DNA from: Geomonas silvestris
Lineage (GTDB): Bacteria > Desulfobacterota > Desulfuromonadia > Geobacterales > Geobacteraceae
NCBI RefSeq assembly: GCF_014193515.1
Contig: NZ_BLXX01000013.1
Location: forward strand, 1-64,000
Direction: 5' to 3'
Length of the DNA stretch: 64,000 bases
How positions within the stretch are numbered: the first letter of the stretch is position 1; every line of letters starts with the position of its first letter. Of this stretch, positions 55,347 through 63,945 are shown piece after piece. Under the pieces are notes generated by a model. That model saw only the letters and a list, made by a program, of their open reading frames with translations, was not told the origin of the DNA and did not search any database. Both the position numbers and the translations under genes were made by a program.

Positions 55347-55407
55347 CAACCCGGCTGTCTCAGGGAGACCCTATAGGCTTTCCGCCCCACCCTCGCGGAT
55401 GGTTGAG
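55344..55407 (-). ncRNA. GEMM-I cyclic-dinucleotide riboswitch aptamer
   Basis: Minus-strand order fits the GEMM class. AACC is followed by P2 as CCATCC-GCGA-GGGTGG with a GNRA loop; then GGCGGAAAGCC, matching the conserved GGACGCAAAGCC; then a short P3 (GTCTC-CCT-GAGAC); and a closing GCCGGGTTGCCG. Against Vibrio Vc2, my hand alignment puts A at the ligand-contact position G20, as in cGAMP-selective Geobacter GEMM-Ib variants. Ligand choice is tentative. It lies about 75 bases upstream of the hybrid kinase start. Confidence 0.85.
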
Positions 55408-55923
55408 TATTATCGTGTACCAGCTGTTATGTTAGATCCGCAATATCACAGGAAAATACCGGTGTCAACTCTTTAAGTGCCGAGAAGGCAGTATGAGGAC
55501 AACCTTCTCTCCACTTACTCCTACAGAACATCCTTCCCGCCCCCGCAGCAGCGTATCACTGCGGCAGATCTGCGTCCGTGCCAGAACACCCTGAAATACC
55601 AGTTTCCACGACCTTCCCCTCAGGTACAGGCAGCTTTGCCGGTCCGTTCCGAGAAAACCATTGCAGCGATCGCGGTCCGCATGTTTGCATTATTCATAAT
55701 ATGATGCGTCACAGCTGGAACGGGAACACCCTGCCGGACGAGATCATAGCCGACTTCGCAGACGATGGGCTGCACTACAACGTGGAATGCCCGATAGTGG
55801 TGTTGCAGTTCCTGACGGCACCACCCATGGCAGCCTAGGCGTCAGCTGCGAGGCCGTTGATCTGCACAGGGCAATTGCCGGAGAATATCTGAAGGGCGAT
55901 CTCCGCCGGCACCACGCGTCTCC
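55408..55923. other. Intergenic region without a recognised gene
   Basis: About 500 bases between the riboswitch and the small OB-like secreted protein. Short open frames exist (for example 55477-55704 and around 55687-55838), but none has a convincing ribosome site or recognisable domain. The riboswitch promoter should lie near its left end. Confidence 0.5.
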
Positions 55924-56346
55924 TCAATCTTTCAGCTCACTCACATTGAGGATGGCCTCGCCTTCCGCCGTAACCCCCTGGAACTCTCCTGTTACGGTGA
56001 CGATCCTCCCCTCGACCAGTTTGTCCCGCCCCGGTCCCTTGGGAGTGGCATCAGGTTGCCAGATCAGGTGCACCTTCGAACTCGGGGATCCGACGAGGTG
56101 CCCCTTGGCGTAGAAGCCCCCAAACGCGCTGACGTCGGTAAGCTTTATGCGAACCTTGAGTCTGCGGTGCGCGGACCGGTCGCTTTGGAGGATCTCTTTC
56201 CAGTCACTGGGGGAAATATGGGGGACTTCGGCCCCATTTCTCTGGGTGGGTTGTGTTGTCATGGGTAACCGGGTGCCGTTACAGGCAGATGGCGCGCACG
56301 CCGTAACGAGGAAGCAGATGGTGAGAACCGACTTGACGTAGTGCAT
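55924..56346 (-). CDS. Small secreted protein of unknown function
   Basis: 140 residues, start MHYVKSVLTICFLVTACAPS, a signal peptide with a possible lipobox (LVTAC). The remainder is beta-rich (RLKVRIKLTDVSAFGGFYAK, KLVEGRIVTVTGEFQG, EAILNVSELKD), the pattern of an OB-fold nucleic-acid or ligand-binding domain. The family was not identified. The ribosome site is weak. It lies between two secreted orphan proteins on the same strand. Confidence 0.62.
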   Translation of the reverse strand: MHYVKSVLTICFLVTACAPSACNGTRLPMTTQPTQRNGAEVPHISPSDWKEILQSDRSAHRRLKVRIKLTDVSAFGGFYAKGHLVGSPSSKVHLIWQPDATPKGPGRDKLVEGRIVTVTGEFQGVTAEGEAILNVSELKD

Positions 56347-56409
56347 GCGAGTGGGCCATGGCGGGTGCGCAAGGCTACCTGCCATGGCCCATCCTCCTTT
56401 TATACGCGG

Positions 56410-58524
56410 TTATTCATCGCCGTCGAGATAGACATAGCCGCCGTGGCCGCCCTGGTCGCAGTCCGCTGCCGACACTTTCACGGTGATTCGCTTACCCGCA
56501 TCCGCCTTGGTGAAGCCGAGGGTAATGGTCTGCCACGGGATCGCCTTCCAGCTCCCGCCCTGGAACGACATCCACCCCGGGTAGGTCGGGTCATTGGAGT
56601 AAAAATGTTTGCTGTAGAGGGTCGCGCCGGTGTCGTCCGTAACGATGACGTCGACATAGGGCTGCTCGCTGGCCGGGTGGTTCGGGTCTTCCAGTACTGC
56701 GGACCAATAGAACTTGACCTGCGGATTGCTTGCGTTGGGAACGGTGGCCGTCTGGGACACGGAACTGATGTGGTACATGTTGTCCGCGTTGTTGACCCGG
56801 GCCGCGTAGTGCCCGACGTAGACCTGGTTTATGGTCGTAGCGTACGGGTCCATGCCCGCGCTCACTATAGCACTTTTGTCGGAAGGAATCACCGATTCGG
56901 GGGACTGGTCCGGCCACAGGTGACGCTCGGAATTCCAGGAGGAGAAATCACCGGTCTCGAACCCGGCATTTTGGAAGAACAACTGCCCTTTGATCTTGAT
57001 GGCAACTTCCTTGAAGCCGCCGTAGGCATGCCACTCGTCGAACCGGTCATCGGAAGCCACCATCGTGAGTGAATTGGTGCCGAGGGTGACGGTCGGCAGC
57101 TTGAGGGTGAAGCTGTTGCCGGTGATCTCCACCCGGTTGCGTTGGCCTCCGTTTAGGCGATAGATGATGTACTTGGCGGTCTTGATGCCGCCGGTCGCGG
57201 TGCCCTTGATGGTAACGGGACCTTCCTGCGTCAGTTCAACCGTCCCGTCGGCAGCTATGTTGAGCGCGGCGTTGGAACCGTCGGCAGCAGAAGTGATGGC
57301 AATGGTATTGAATTTCGAATTGCCGGCGGCCCATCCGGTCTGGGCGCCGTCAAACAGTTGCTTGTACTGGCTCGACTCCGCAAATGTCGCGAAAGCCTCG
57401 AAGGCGAACTGCGTGAACTGGGGGTTGTAAGCGGCGTTCTTGGTGTAGTTGCTGAATTTGTACCTGCCGGTGGCCTGGTCCACGCCCCAATCGATGGACG
57501 TCGCCTCTCCGGGGAAGTTGTCGTCATAGATGTAGAACTTGCCTGCCTGGTACTTATAGACGACGCCCGCGTGACCGCTCTTCATGGCCGGCCATTGGTC
57601 CGCCATCAGGAACGTCATGGGGCCGGACAGTCTCAGCCCGAGGATCATGAGATAACCGGTGGTTTGAGCATCGAGTTTGTAGTCCTGCTGGAGCCAGGTT
57701 TTGGCCCAAGACTGGCTCGAGGCCATGAATGCTCGGGATATCAGTTCGCGCGCCGTCACATCGTCCTGCCAACTGCTCTGGTCCCCCTCTTTGTACATGG
57801 TGTACAGGCCGGTATTGTTGTTGCCTGCCTTGGCGTTGTTGAAGTACCAGACCGAGAAGTTGGCCATGCCGAGACAGCTGCCGCCGGGGGCGTCGTAGGC
57901 ACCGAAGTTCGGGTGGAAGAAGCCGTCCTGGTTGGGGACGAAATTGGAATCCGCCGCCGCCACCGACGCCGCCGCGCTTTTCGCCGTGCTCGTCGGCTTA
58001 GCAACGTTGCCCGTGATCCCCAACTCGGCAGAAAGACCGCGGATCCCCATGGCAACATACTTCCCGCCGTGCGTCGTGGAAAAAATGATCGTTTTGGCGA
58101 CCGGATCCACATTCTTGACCCCTACCAGGCTGTAGGTCTGCGACCCTTCGTCGTAGAAGAATACTGCCGGGACGTCATCGCTGCCAAGAGCCGTCGGGTC
58201 GTACGGGATGGTGACCTGTACCGGCTCGTAGAAATTGTAGGTCACGCCGGAGATAGTTACCGTTTTGCTGGCGACGGTTGCACCAGCAGGAGGAGTTGCG
58301 GGAAGGGCTTGATCTGTCGTGATGGTGGGAGAACCGTTCAAATCGGGGTCGATGGCGCCGGCAGGAACAACCATGGAAACTCCGTTCATGGCAACCGTGC
58401 CGCCGCCACCACCGAGTGCGATTCCACCAGAGGTGCCGTTGCTGTCGCTGCTACAGCCAGAGAGGCACATTGATAGCGCCATGGCTGCATACACTAGATA
58501 GCGGATCCCATTTTTAGGCCTCAT
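56410..58524 (-). CDS. Large secreted lipoprotein with ZU5-like and possible papain-like domains
   Basis: 704 residues, start MRPKNGIRY after GGAGG. The signal ends in the lipobox MCLSGC. Residues ~40-125 resemble a ZU5 module (GGTVAMNGVSMVVPAGAID ... VQVTIPYDPTAL). A central region has GGSCLGMANFSVWYF and, further on, SGHAGVVYKYQAGKFYIYDD, which resemble the Cys and His/Asp sites of papain-like peptidases. The C-terminal part is beta-rich with FQNAGFETGDFSSWN, a carbohydrate-binding-like jelly-roll start. Peptidase activity is inference. No homologous partner is nearby. Confidence 0.7.
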   Translation of the reverse strand: MRPKNGIRYLVYAAMALSMCLSGCSSDSNGTSGGIALGGGGGTVAMNGVSMVVPAGAIDPDLNGSPTITTDQALPATPPAGATVASKTVTISGVTYNFYEPVQVTIPYDPTALGSDDVPAVFFYDEGSQTYSLVGVKNVDPVAKTIIFSTTHGGKYVAMGIRGLSAELGITGNVAKPTSTAKSAAASVAAADSNFVPNQDGFFHPNFGAYDAPGGSCLGMANFSVWYFNNAKAGNNNTGLYTMYKEGDQSSWQDDVTARELISRAFMASSQSWAKTWLQQDYKLDAQTTGYLMILGLRLSGPMTFLMADQWPAMKSGHAGVVYKYQAGKFYIYDDNFPGEATSIDWGVDQATGRYKFSNYTKNAAYNPQFTQFAFEAFATFAESSQYKQLFDGAQTGWAAGNSKFNTIAITSAADGSNAALNIAADGTVELTQEGPVTIKGTATGGIKTAKYIIYRLNGGQRNRVEITGNSFTLKLPTVTLGTNSLTMVASDDRFDEWHAYGGFKEVAIKIKGQLFFQNAGFETGDFSSWNSERHLWPDQSPESVIPSDKSAIVSAGMDPYATTINQVYVGHYAARVNNADNMYHISSVSQTATVPNASNPQVKFYWSAVLEDPNHPASEQPYVDVIVTDDTGATLYSKHFYSNDPTYPGWMSFQGGSWKAIPWQTITLGFTKADAGKRITVKVSAADCDQGGHGGYVYLDGDE

Positions 58525-58842
58525 CTCATCCTCCTTTGTTCTTTTCCAAGGATCGAAAGCGCCCACCCGCAATTCGGGCAATCCGGTTATGCGGGGAAGC
58601 GACAACGAGTGGGCTTAAGGCAGGTGTGGCACCTCCTACTGCATCGGTGCTGAGTACGAAACGAGCAGTGGCTCCGTGCACGACATGATGATGGATCATG
58701 CCCACATGATGCGGAATCAGACACCGGGTTTTTACCGGCATGACGGTAGTGAGTATATTTGGCAATACCGCAGCAATAGCTGTGCCGCTTGATAACGTGC
58801 TGTTCTTGCAACGATATACGCAAAGGCGGTGAAGGTAAATGT
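58525..58842. other. Upstream region of the large lipoprotein gene
   Basis: The region contains a GC-rich inverted segment (about 58560-58615, GCCCACCCGC ... GTGGGC) just upstream of the ribosome site and could form a 5' leader hairpin. No coding sequence is supported. Confidence 0.4.
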
Positions 58843-58877
58843 AAGAAAGCCCGACATCTCCGGGATGGCGGGCTTCT
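58843..58877 (-). terminator. Hairpin, terminator or REP element by the transposase remnant
   Basis: AAGCCCGACATC and GATGGCGGGCTT pair with one mismatch around a five-base loop; the minus strand continues TTTCTTAC. Its place next to a RAYT fragment also fits a REP-type palindrome. Confidence 0.6.
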
Positions 58878-58998
58878 TCTGATTCAGGAAAATATTGAGG
58901 CTTTCTAACCTGATACAGACCTTTTGGGAAGTTGTACGAGCAATTGCAGGACTGTAAAGTATTCCGACGCCTTGGCAAGCCAGGTAGGTACCCGGTAC

Positions 58999-59118
58999 CA
59001 GTGGGGATAGGAAGTTGTCTCGATCATGGTCATCAGCAAAAACTTCTCTGCGTTCAATACTGCGGCAAATGATGTGATGCAAAGATCCTGGGAAATCGAT
59101 CCGAGCCTGCCTTGGCAT
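58999..59118 (-). pseudogene. N-terminal fragment of a REP-associated tyrosine transposase
   Basis: The first ~39 residues (MPRQARIDFPGSLHHIICRS, then IERREVFADDHDRDNFLS) match the start of REP-associated tyrosine transposases of the IS200-like Y1 class, including the HHI metal-binding histidines. Similarity then stops abruptly, though the frame stays open to 58732 with unrelated sequence. The catalytic tyrosine region is absent. Start follows GGGGGGAG. It is a decayed or truncated copy. Confidence 0.75.
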
Positions 59119-59224
59119 CTCCCCCCATCAGAGAGAGAAACTTAATCTTAAGTGCGTCCCCCAGCCTCCACCCATTCTCTTGGGGTGCCACTCTTCAGGG
59201 CGCAATGTTTTTCCCCCTTTTCGG

Positions 59225-60481
59225 TCACTTCTTTTGGGGCAGCGGTTTGCCCAGGTAAATGAGCACCTCGAGTCCCTCGCCCGAGGCGCTGCCATTGGAC
59301 AACATGGCGTAGATCACCTCCGGGGTGAACTGAACGAGTTGGCGGGGTTCCAGGCTCCAACCGAGGGCTTCATCCAAGGTATGCGATGGCAACCGGAAAT
59401 CTATTATCGGTTTTCCGCCCTTCCCGATGACCGCGATCCGGTCCCACAAGTGGGTAACCGAACCGTTCGACAATTCAAGCTCGTTCCTGATCCAGGCAAA
59501 GATGTGGTCACCCCAGTACGGCTTGATGTAGTCCAGGTAGCCATTCTCCTCGCCTTCACGCCCGAAATTTGAGCTGAAATTTATGGTTCCCTCCTGGTCC
59601 AGGATCGCGGTGACTCCCTCGGAGACACCACAACAGCCCCCCTGCAAATAGGAAATCACTGCACCAATTTCCTTGTTGTAGAAAAGGTTGCCAGCCACCG
59701 AGGTGAAGTTCTTCAGCTCCTTGCCATCGAAATCAAACACCTTCATTCCGACGGCCTCCGTCACACCTGACACCTGGTGTTCGGTGCGCCAGGCCTGCAC
59801 GAAAACCAAGGGGAGTTCGTCAAATATCCCTGCACGCTCGAAGTCGGTGAAGAGCTTCACGTTGTCCTTGTCCTTCGTCGCCTTGTGGGACAACTTCAGG
59901 CTTTTACCCGAGTTCAGGAAGGTAAGCCTTCCCTTGGCAACGGAGACAGGTCCCTTTTTCCCGTCGATTTCTTTTAGCGCCACCCCGGGATTCGGGAGCA
60001 TCGTCAGAAGAGAGCGCGTCTTGCTCGACTTTACGAATTCCAGCCTGTTGAGCAGGAAGGCGTTCTCTTTTTCCGCCTTGCTAAGGCGTGTTTCGGAATA
60101 CCCAGGGTCTTCCCGATACCAGGAAAAGCTCCGGAACCAGGAGTCGAGATCCGCAGACTTGAATTTCATGCCGTGGCGGGCATAGATCTCGTTTTTCAGC
60201 AGTCGTATGTGCCGGTGGTCGAGCAAGGCAGCCTCCCACAGCAACAGGGGCTTATCGAGCCGTTCTCGCAAATTTGAAAAAGCGGCCTCTTTTTCGGCCG
60301 CGGTCGCGATGGGCAGCGGGACAAATGAGGGTTGAGTCGATTGATTGGCTACATAACTCTCGCGAGCGTAGTTAGCCATCTCGGCGCGAGCCTCGTAGAC
60401 GGTGGCTGCGGTGCTCTCGGCATGGCTGAAGAGGAGCACAAAGAATAAAAACCAGAATATTCCGTACCGAGTCCCGAACAA
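59225..60481 (-). CDS. YARHG-domain exported protein
   Basis: About 418 residues. A hydrophobic signal (YGIFWFLFFVLLFSHAES) leads to a mature part with the YARHG motif LLKNEIYARHGMKFKSADLD followed by SWFRSFSWYRED at about residues 105-140. YARHG domains are extracellular modules of unknown role. The C-terminal half is beta-rich (INFSSNFGREGEENGYLDYI). I place the start at a TTG (60481) because AAGGAGG lies five bases upstream; the ATG at 60535 has no such site and gives a poor signal. It appears monocistronic. Confidence 0.75.
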   Translation of the reverse strand: MFGTRYGIFWFLFFVLLFSHAESTAATVYEARAEMANYARESYVANQSTQPSFVPLPIATAAEKEAAFSNLRERLDKPLLLWEAALLDHRHIRLLKNEIYARHGMKFKSADLDSWFRSFSWYREDPGYSETRLSKAEKENAFLLNRLEFVKSSKTRSLLTMLPNPGVALKEIDGKKGPVSVAKGRLTFLNSGKSLKLSHKATKDKDNVKLFTDFERAGIFDELPLVFVQAWRTEHQVSGVTEAVGMKVFDFDGKELKNFTSVAGNLFYNKEIGAVISYLQGGCCGVSEGVTAILDQEGTINFSSNFGREGEENGYLDYIKPYWGDHIFAWIRNELELSNGSVTHLWDRIAVIGKGGKPIIDFRLPSHTLDEALGWSLEPRQLVQFTPEVIYAMLSNGSASGEGLEVLIYLGKPLPQKK

Positions 60482-60535
60482 GAGTCCTCCTTCTTCTTCT
60501 AAGGAAGTGGAGCTATCTGAATACCACCGCCTCAT

Positions 60536-61351
60536 ACGTTTGACCTAGTTACGACATGGTCTACTCCCATATGCATTACATATCCGGTCGTGCAACCGCC
60601 CGCGAAGAGAACCAGTGGTTCTCCTTTTCTTGCCACAGATTTACTTTGGAACCAGTGTCGCGATCACAGTACCAACCCTGTATCGGGTTTCGGCACCCTT
60701 TTTAATAGCTGACGGCAGAAGCGCTCCATTTTTCCTCCACGTAATGAGAAGCACCAGGAGTCCGTCGAAATGGCCGAAACATTAGTCAGAGTAATTCCAT
60801 GCGTGCCGGCGCCGGCAAACATGAACAGAATCGACAAAAGTGGCGCGCCTCCCCAAAGCGCCAGCATCGAGCCTGAGATGAACAGCGCAACGAAGTAGTT
60901 GAGGTCGTATATCAAAGAGCCCCAATTAGGCCACCTTACCGCGAAACAATTACGATACCGACAGGGCCACGTCCGCTCTTGGCTGCTGGTTGGCGGCCTT
61001 TCTCCCCGACTGGTCTTGGCTGGTCTCAGCCTCTGATCCGACATCTATCCGCTTACCAGGCTCTCACCGTCCTTCACGTACTTCCACATGCTTAGCCAGC
61101 TTAATCGGCAGACGCCTACCGCCAAATCGGGTCGTCATTGTTTTACTCGATTTTCCACAGCTTTTCACTATCCCGGCTGGATTCGTCGCGGTCACAAACT
61201 TATGCCAGCTCAGGAAACCTTCATCGGCTTATACCAGCATCAGACCGAACTCAGGAAACTCCTTCGGCCATGCAGCCGGTAATCATCGCGAAGTTGCATA
61301 TCGTCATGGAAGTTCAGTCGGTGGTTTTCGTGGTTCCCCAGCATCGTATCC
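60536..61351. other. Roughly 800 bases without a supportable gene
   Basis: Several open frames of 60-150 codons exist on both strands, but none has a ribosome site, family motif or consistent codon use. Between about 61050 and 61350 composition shifts and short stretches on the minus strand resemble decayed coding DNA. This may be a degraded mobile element next to the AT-rich gene; I could not assign it. Confidence 0.4.
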
Positions 61352-62080
61352 TCAAGGTCCTTGTAGTATTTCAAAATTTGCACAGCTTTTAATGTCAGCT
61401 ACTATTTCTTGTGGGCCCAAGATAAACAGGAGCATTTCCAGGTAAAATGGCATGGTTTGCCTATCTACGTCATCCCATACTTCAGCTGAAATTTCTTTCA
61501 ACAATTCACAGTATTCAAAGTATGCAGTTTTGTGGTCAAGAAGTAGATCTCGCCTGTCACCACATTTCAGTCTGAGAATGGTCTCTATGTCATATTTAGC
61601 AATTTCATTATTACGTCCAGCTGGAACTGGGAAAAAATTGTTTCTCGCACCGGCCTTCAAAAGTAACCAATTTAGACTGAATATTGCTCTTGAGTCATAA
61701 ATTGCATAGTGTTTCGGGTTTAAAAATGATGCTATTTTAGATAGTGAGGATATACAGCCAAACAGATCCTTTGTTAGCACACCTTTTTCCAACCTTTTGT
61801 AAAGCTCTGCAATCCTCTGGTCGTTTTTGTCGTTTTTCTTGAAACCTTGGATGCCACCCCACTTTTGAATAATCCAGTACTCAATGCAGTACTCAGGTTT
61901 TTTCAGGTGAGTTTTTAGGCAGCCTTTAAGAGCGATGTTTTTTCTGAAAGCATTACTGTTGGGCAATGTGCAGGTGATCGAAGATGGAAGGTCGTGAGTT
62001 GGGAATTCCCAGATGAACCTTGTATCGAGCGAGTGGGAGCTTGCGTATGCTTTTATCAAATTTTTCAGTCTATTTCGCAC
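61352..62080 (-). CDS. AT-rich orphan gene of unknown function
   Basis: 242 residues, GTG start after AAAGGAG. The DNA is visibly richer in A and T than all neighbours, indicating recent transfer. The protein is soluble, basic in the N-terminal half and contains YCIEYWIIQKWGGIQGFKKN and LSKIASFLNPKHYAIYDSRA, followed by FSLNWLL. I recall no named family for these. AT-rich single genes with such composition often come from defence or mobile islands, but nothing here proves that. Confidence 0.65.
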   Translation of the reverse strand: MRNRLKNLIKAYASSHSLDTRFIWEFPTHDLPSSITCTLPNSNAFRKNIALKGCLKTHLKKPEYCIEYWIIQKWGGIQGFKKNDKNDQRIAELYKRLEKGVLTKDLFGCISSLSKIASFLNPKHYAIYDSRAIFSLNWLLLKAGARNNFFPVPAGRNNEIAKYDIETILRLKCGDRRDLLLDHKTAYFEYCELLKEISAEVWDDVDRQTMPFYLEMLLFILGPQEIVADIKSCANFEILQGP

Positions 62081-62521
62081 TCGAAACTCCTTTCATGCCA
62101 ACAAGTTATTATGCAGAAGCAAAAAGCATTTAATATTATATGCTTCCCTGGTCCGGCAGGGCTCCTTCTGGCTCTTTTTTTCGGGGAGGACTTGCGGACG
62201 TCCATTCGATCAGAAGAGAGCTCGCTCTCTGGGCATCACCCGCTTTCTGGGATCTCGGGCTTCATCCAGTCGCGAATATATGTCAACATTTACAACATGT
62301 AAATTAAAAATAACGGATAGTACCCCGATGATTAACCTGACAATCCCTCATTCAGCTTTTTAGAGTTCGGGATTACTTCACCATCTAATTTCCTGCTCTG
62401 CGCACCATCATCGGCGGTTGTTCAGCCGCCCCTCCAAAAAAAATTTACCGCACCACTTGCCAACCTTTTTGGGAATGCTATACTCCACAATCATTAAATA
62501 TTACACATCTTGGAGGATGGT
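62081..62521. other. AT-rich intergenic region
   Basis: No gene is seen in 440 bases. A TATAAT on the minus strand near 62132-62137 could be the -10 box for the orphan gene at 61352. The right end holds the promoter of the gene at 62522. Confidence 0.4.
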
Positions 62522-63178
62522 ATGACACCTAAACTGATGGGGCTCGGCGGGTTGAGCCACCTCGAGTTTTTGGCGAAAGGCGAGTTAATCCTGATGAGCA
62601 TCGAGACGCACACCCTGGCACAAGAGGAATCGCACCCGCCTTTCCCCAGCAAGGGAGAGGTGACGGAGGCATTCTACTACTTCCGTGACCTGCAACATGC
62701 TGCAAACACCAAGAATGTTGTGACGATGGCGCTGCGGGATGAAGCCCGCAAGGCCTCAGAGGAGAAATTCGAAGATTACGGCAACATGATGCTTATGAGA
62801 GCAAAAGGGGATTTGAGCAAGATGCTGGGCAGCGGCTACGACATCGTACCGCCCCGGGCACCCAAGAAGTCTATTTCTGCAAATGACGTTCTCCTTGTCG
62901 CACTCAACCTTTCAGCCCGGCATATCATCGTTAACGGCCAACCGGCACCCAGAAAAATCGCCTTGAAATGGAACTCGATACAAGGGGCTCATGCATATCA
63001 GGTGCAGATGACGGAGGATCCCTCCGCAGAAGAAAACTGGACCACTATCATGCACACCAGCCATTGTCGCGAGGAAATCGAAGGAGAGTCCGGTAAGCGG
63101 GTCTACTACAGGGTGCGGGTACTCTATGGCCAGAGCTTCGGTCAGTGGTCTGAACCGGTCAGCATCCTCTTCCTCTAA
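62522..63178 (+). CDS. Fibronectin type III-like domain protein of unknown function
   Basis: 218 residues, start MTPKLMGLGGLSHLEFLAKG after GGAGG at the right distance; a TTG four codons upstream overlaps that site. The N-terminal half is helical with no known motif. The C-terminal ~80 residues (PRKIALKWNSIQGAHAYQVQ ... RVYYRVRVLYGQSFGQWSEP) have the fibronectin III pattern. There is no signal peptide, so it is cytosolic or exported by an unknown route. A strong terminator follows. Confidence 0.72.
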   Translation: MTPKLMGLGGLSHLEFLAKGELILMSIETHTLAQEESHPPFPSKGEVTEAFYYFRDLQHAANTKNVVTMALRDEARKASEEKFEDYGNMMLMRAKGDLSKMLGSGYDIVPPRAPKKSISANDVLLVALNLSARHIIVNGQPAPRKIALKWNSIQGAHAYQVQMTEDPSAEENWTTIMHTSHCREEIEGESGKRVYYRVRVLYGQSFGQWSEPVSILFL

Positions 63179-63193
63179 ACCGCTAACAGCTCA

Positions 63194-63228
63194 GGCCGGC
63201 TTCCTGATTTAGGAAGCCGGCTTTTTTT
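63194..63228 (+). terminator. Terminator of the fibronectin-like gene
   Basis: GCCGGCTTCCT-GATTT-AGGAAGCCGGC followed by seven T residues; a perfect 11-pair stem. Confidence 0.95.
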
Positions 63229-63302
63229 GTCTGCCTTCGTAGTCCGTCCCCGTTTAAGAGACTGCCCCCTCACTCCACCCAGAAATAGATCCTGCCAAGC
63301 AA

Positions 63303-63345
63303 ATCCCCCCTGTCTCCCCTTTTGCAAAGTGGGGAACGCGAGATC
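63303..63345. repeat. Family A intergenic repeat, copy 3, inverted
   Basis: ATCCCCCCTGTCTCCCCTTT then TGCAAAGTGGGGAACGCGAG, which is the complement of the element at 38109-38150 with a few changes. Confidence 0.65.
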
Positions 63346-63420
63346 AGCCGTAGTACTTCGTGGAAAGGAACTCTCCAGCTTCCCTAATTGTCGAATGCCC
63401 CCAGATAGAGCACTTTTGCT

Positions 63421-63945
63421 ACGGATAGCAGTTGTGCTGGAGTGGACAACAGATTCCTGGAGTGGGTAGCAGTTTGCGGGAGCGGATGGCCATTTGCTCT
63501 AGCGGATAGCCATTTGCTTCGCCGGATAGCCATCCGCTGGTGCGGATAGCGGCTTGCGCGAGCAGCAAGCAGACTTCCTGTGGCGGATAGTAGACTGCTG
63601 GAGCGAATAGCAATCTGTTCCAGCAGATAGCAGTTTTCTTGGGTTGGAAGGTATTCTGCTCGAACGAATAGCAATTTCCTTGGGGCGGATAGCAGAGTTC
63701 CTGGGCCCGATAGCAGACGGCTGGAGCAAATAGCAATTGGCTCCAGTGGATGACAATTTTCTCGAACGGATGGCAGTTTGCTCGAACAGATAGCAGACTT
63801 CCTGAGGCGGCTAACAGACTGCTGGCGCGGATACCAGATTTTCTGTACGGATAGCAGATTGCTTAGGCGGATAGCACTTTTCTAAAGTCGATAACAGGTT
63901 CCCTGAAGGGATAGCAGTTTCTTGGAGCGAATCGTCGTTTATCTG
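63421..63945. repeat. Array of about 26 degenerate 20-bp dyad repeats
   Basis: Consensus CGGATAGCAGATTGCTGGAG repeats every 20 bases, with occasional 19 or 21, across about 525 bases. Most copies keep a dyad core AGCA-NNN-TGCT while the flanks drift. Because the period is not a multiple of three, the minus-strand frames rotate and stay open, giving spurious frames of 85-105 codons; I do not regard them as genes. No spacers, leader or cas genes are present, so it is not a CRISPR. Confidence 0.88.

Noticed and set aside
58560-58730. GEMM riboswitch upstream of the large lipoprotein
   Set aside because: Hairpins are possible but the conserved core and tetraloop receptor are absent.
60664-61044. 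126-codon minus-strand frame with a hydrophobic middle
   Set aside because: No ribosome site, low-complexity ends and no family resemblance; read as chance or decayed DNA.
60540-61350. Group II intron or transposase
   Set aside because: I looked for a domain V hairpin, reverse-transcriptase motifs and terminal inverted repeats on both strands and found none.
63384-63756. Three overlapping minus-strand open frames of 85-105 codons with repetitive protein sequence
   Set aside because: They arise because a 20-base repeat rotates through all three frames without stops. No ribosome site, and all three frames look equally good, so none is a supported gene.
63421-63945. CRISPR array
   Set aside because: Units are contiguous at 20 bases with no unique spacers, no leader and no cas genes.
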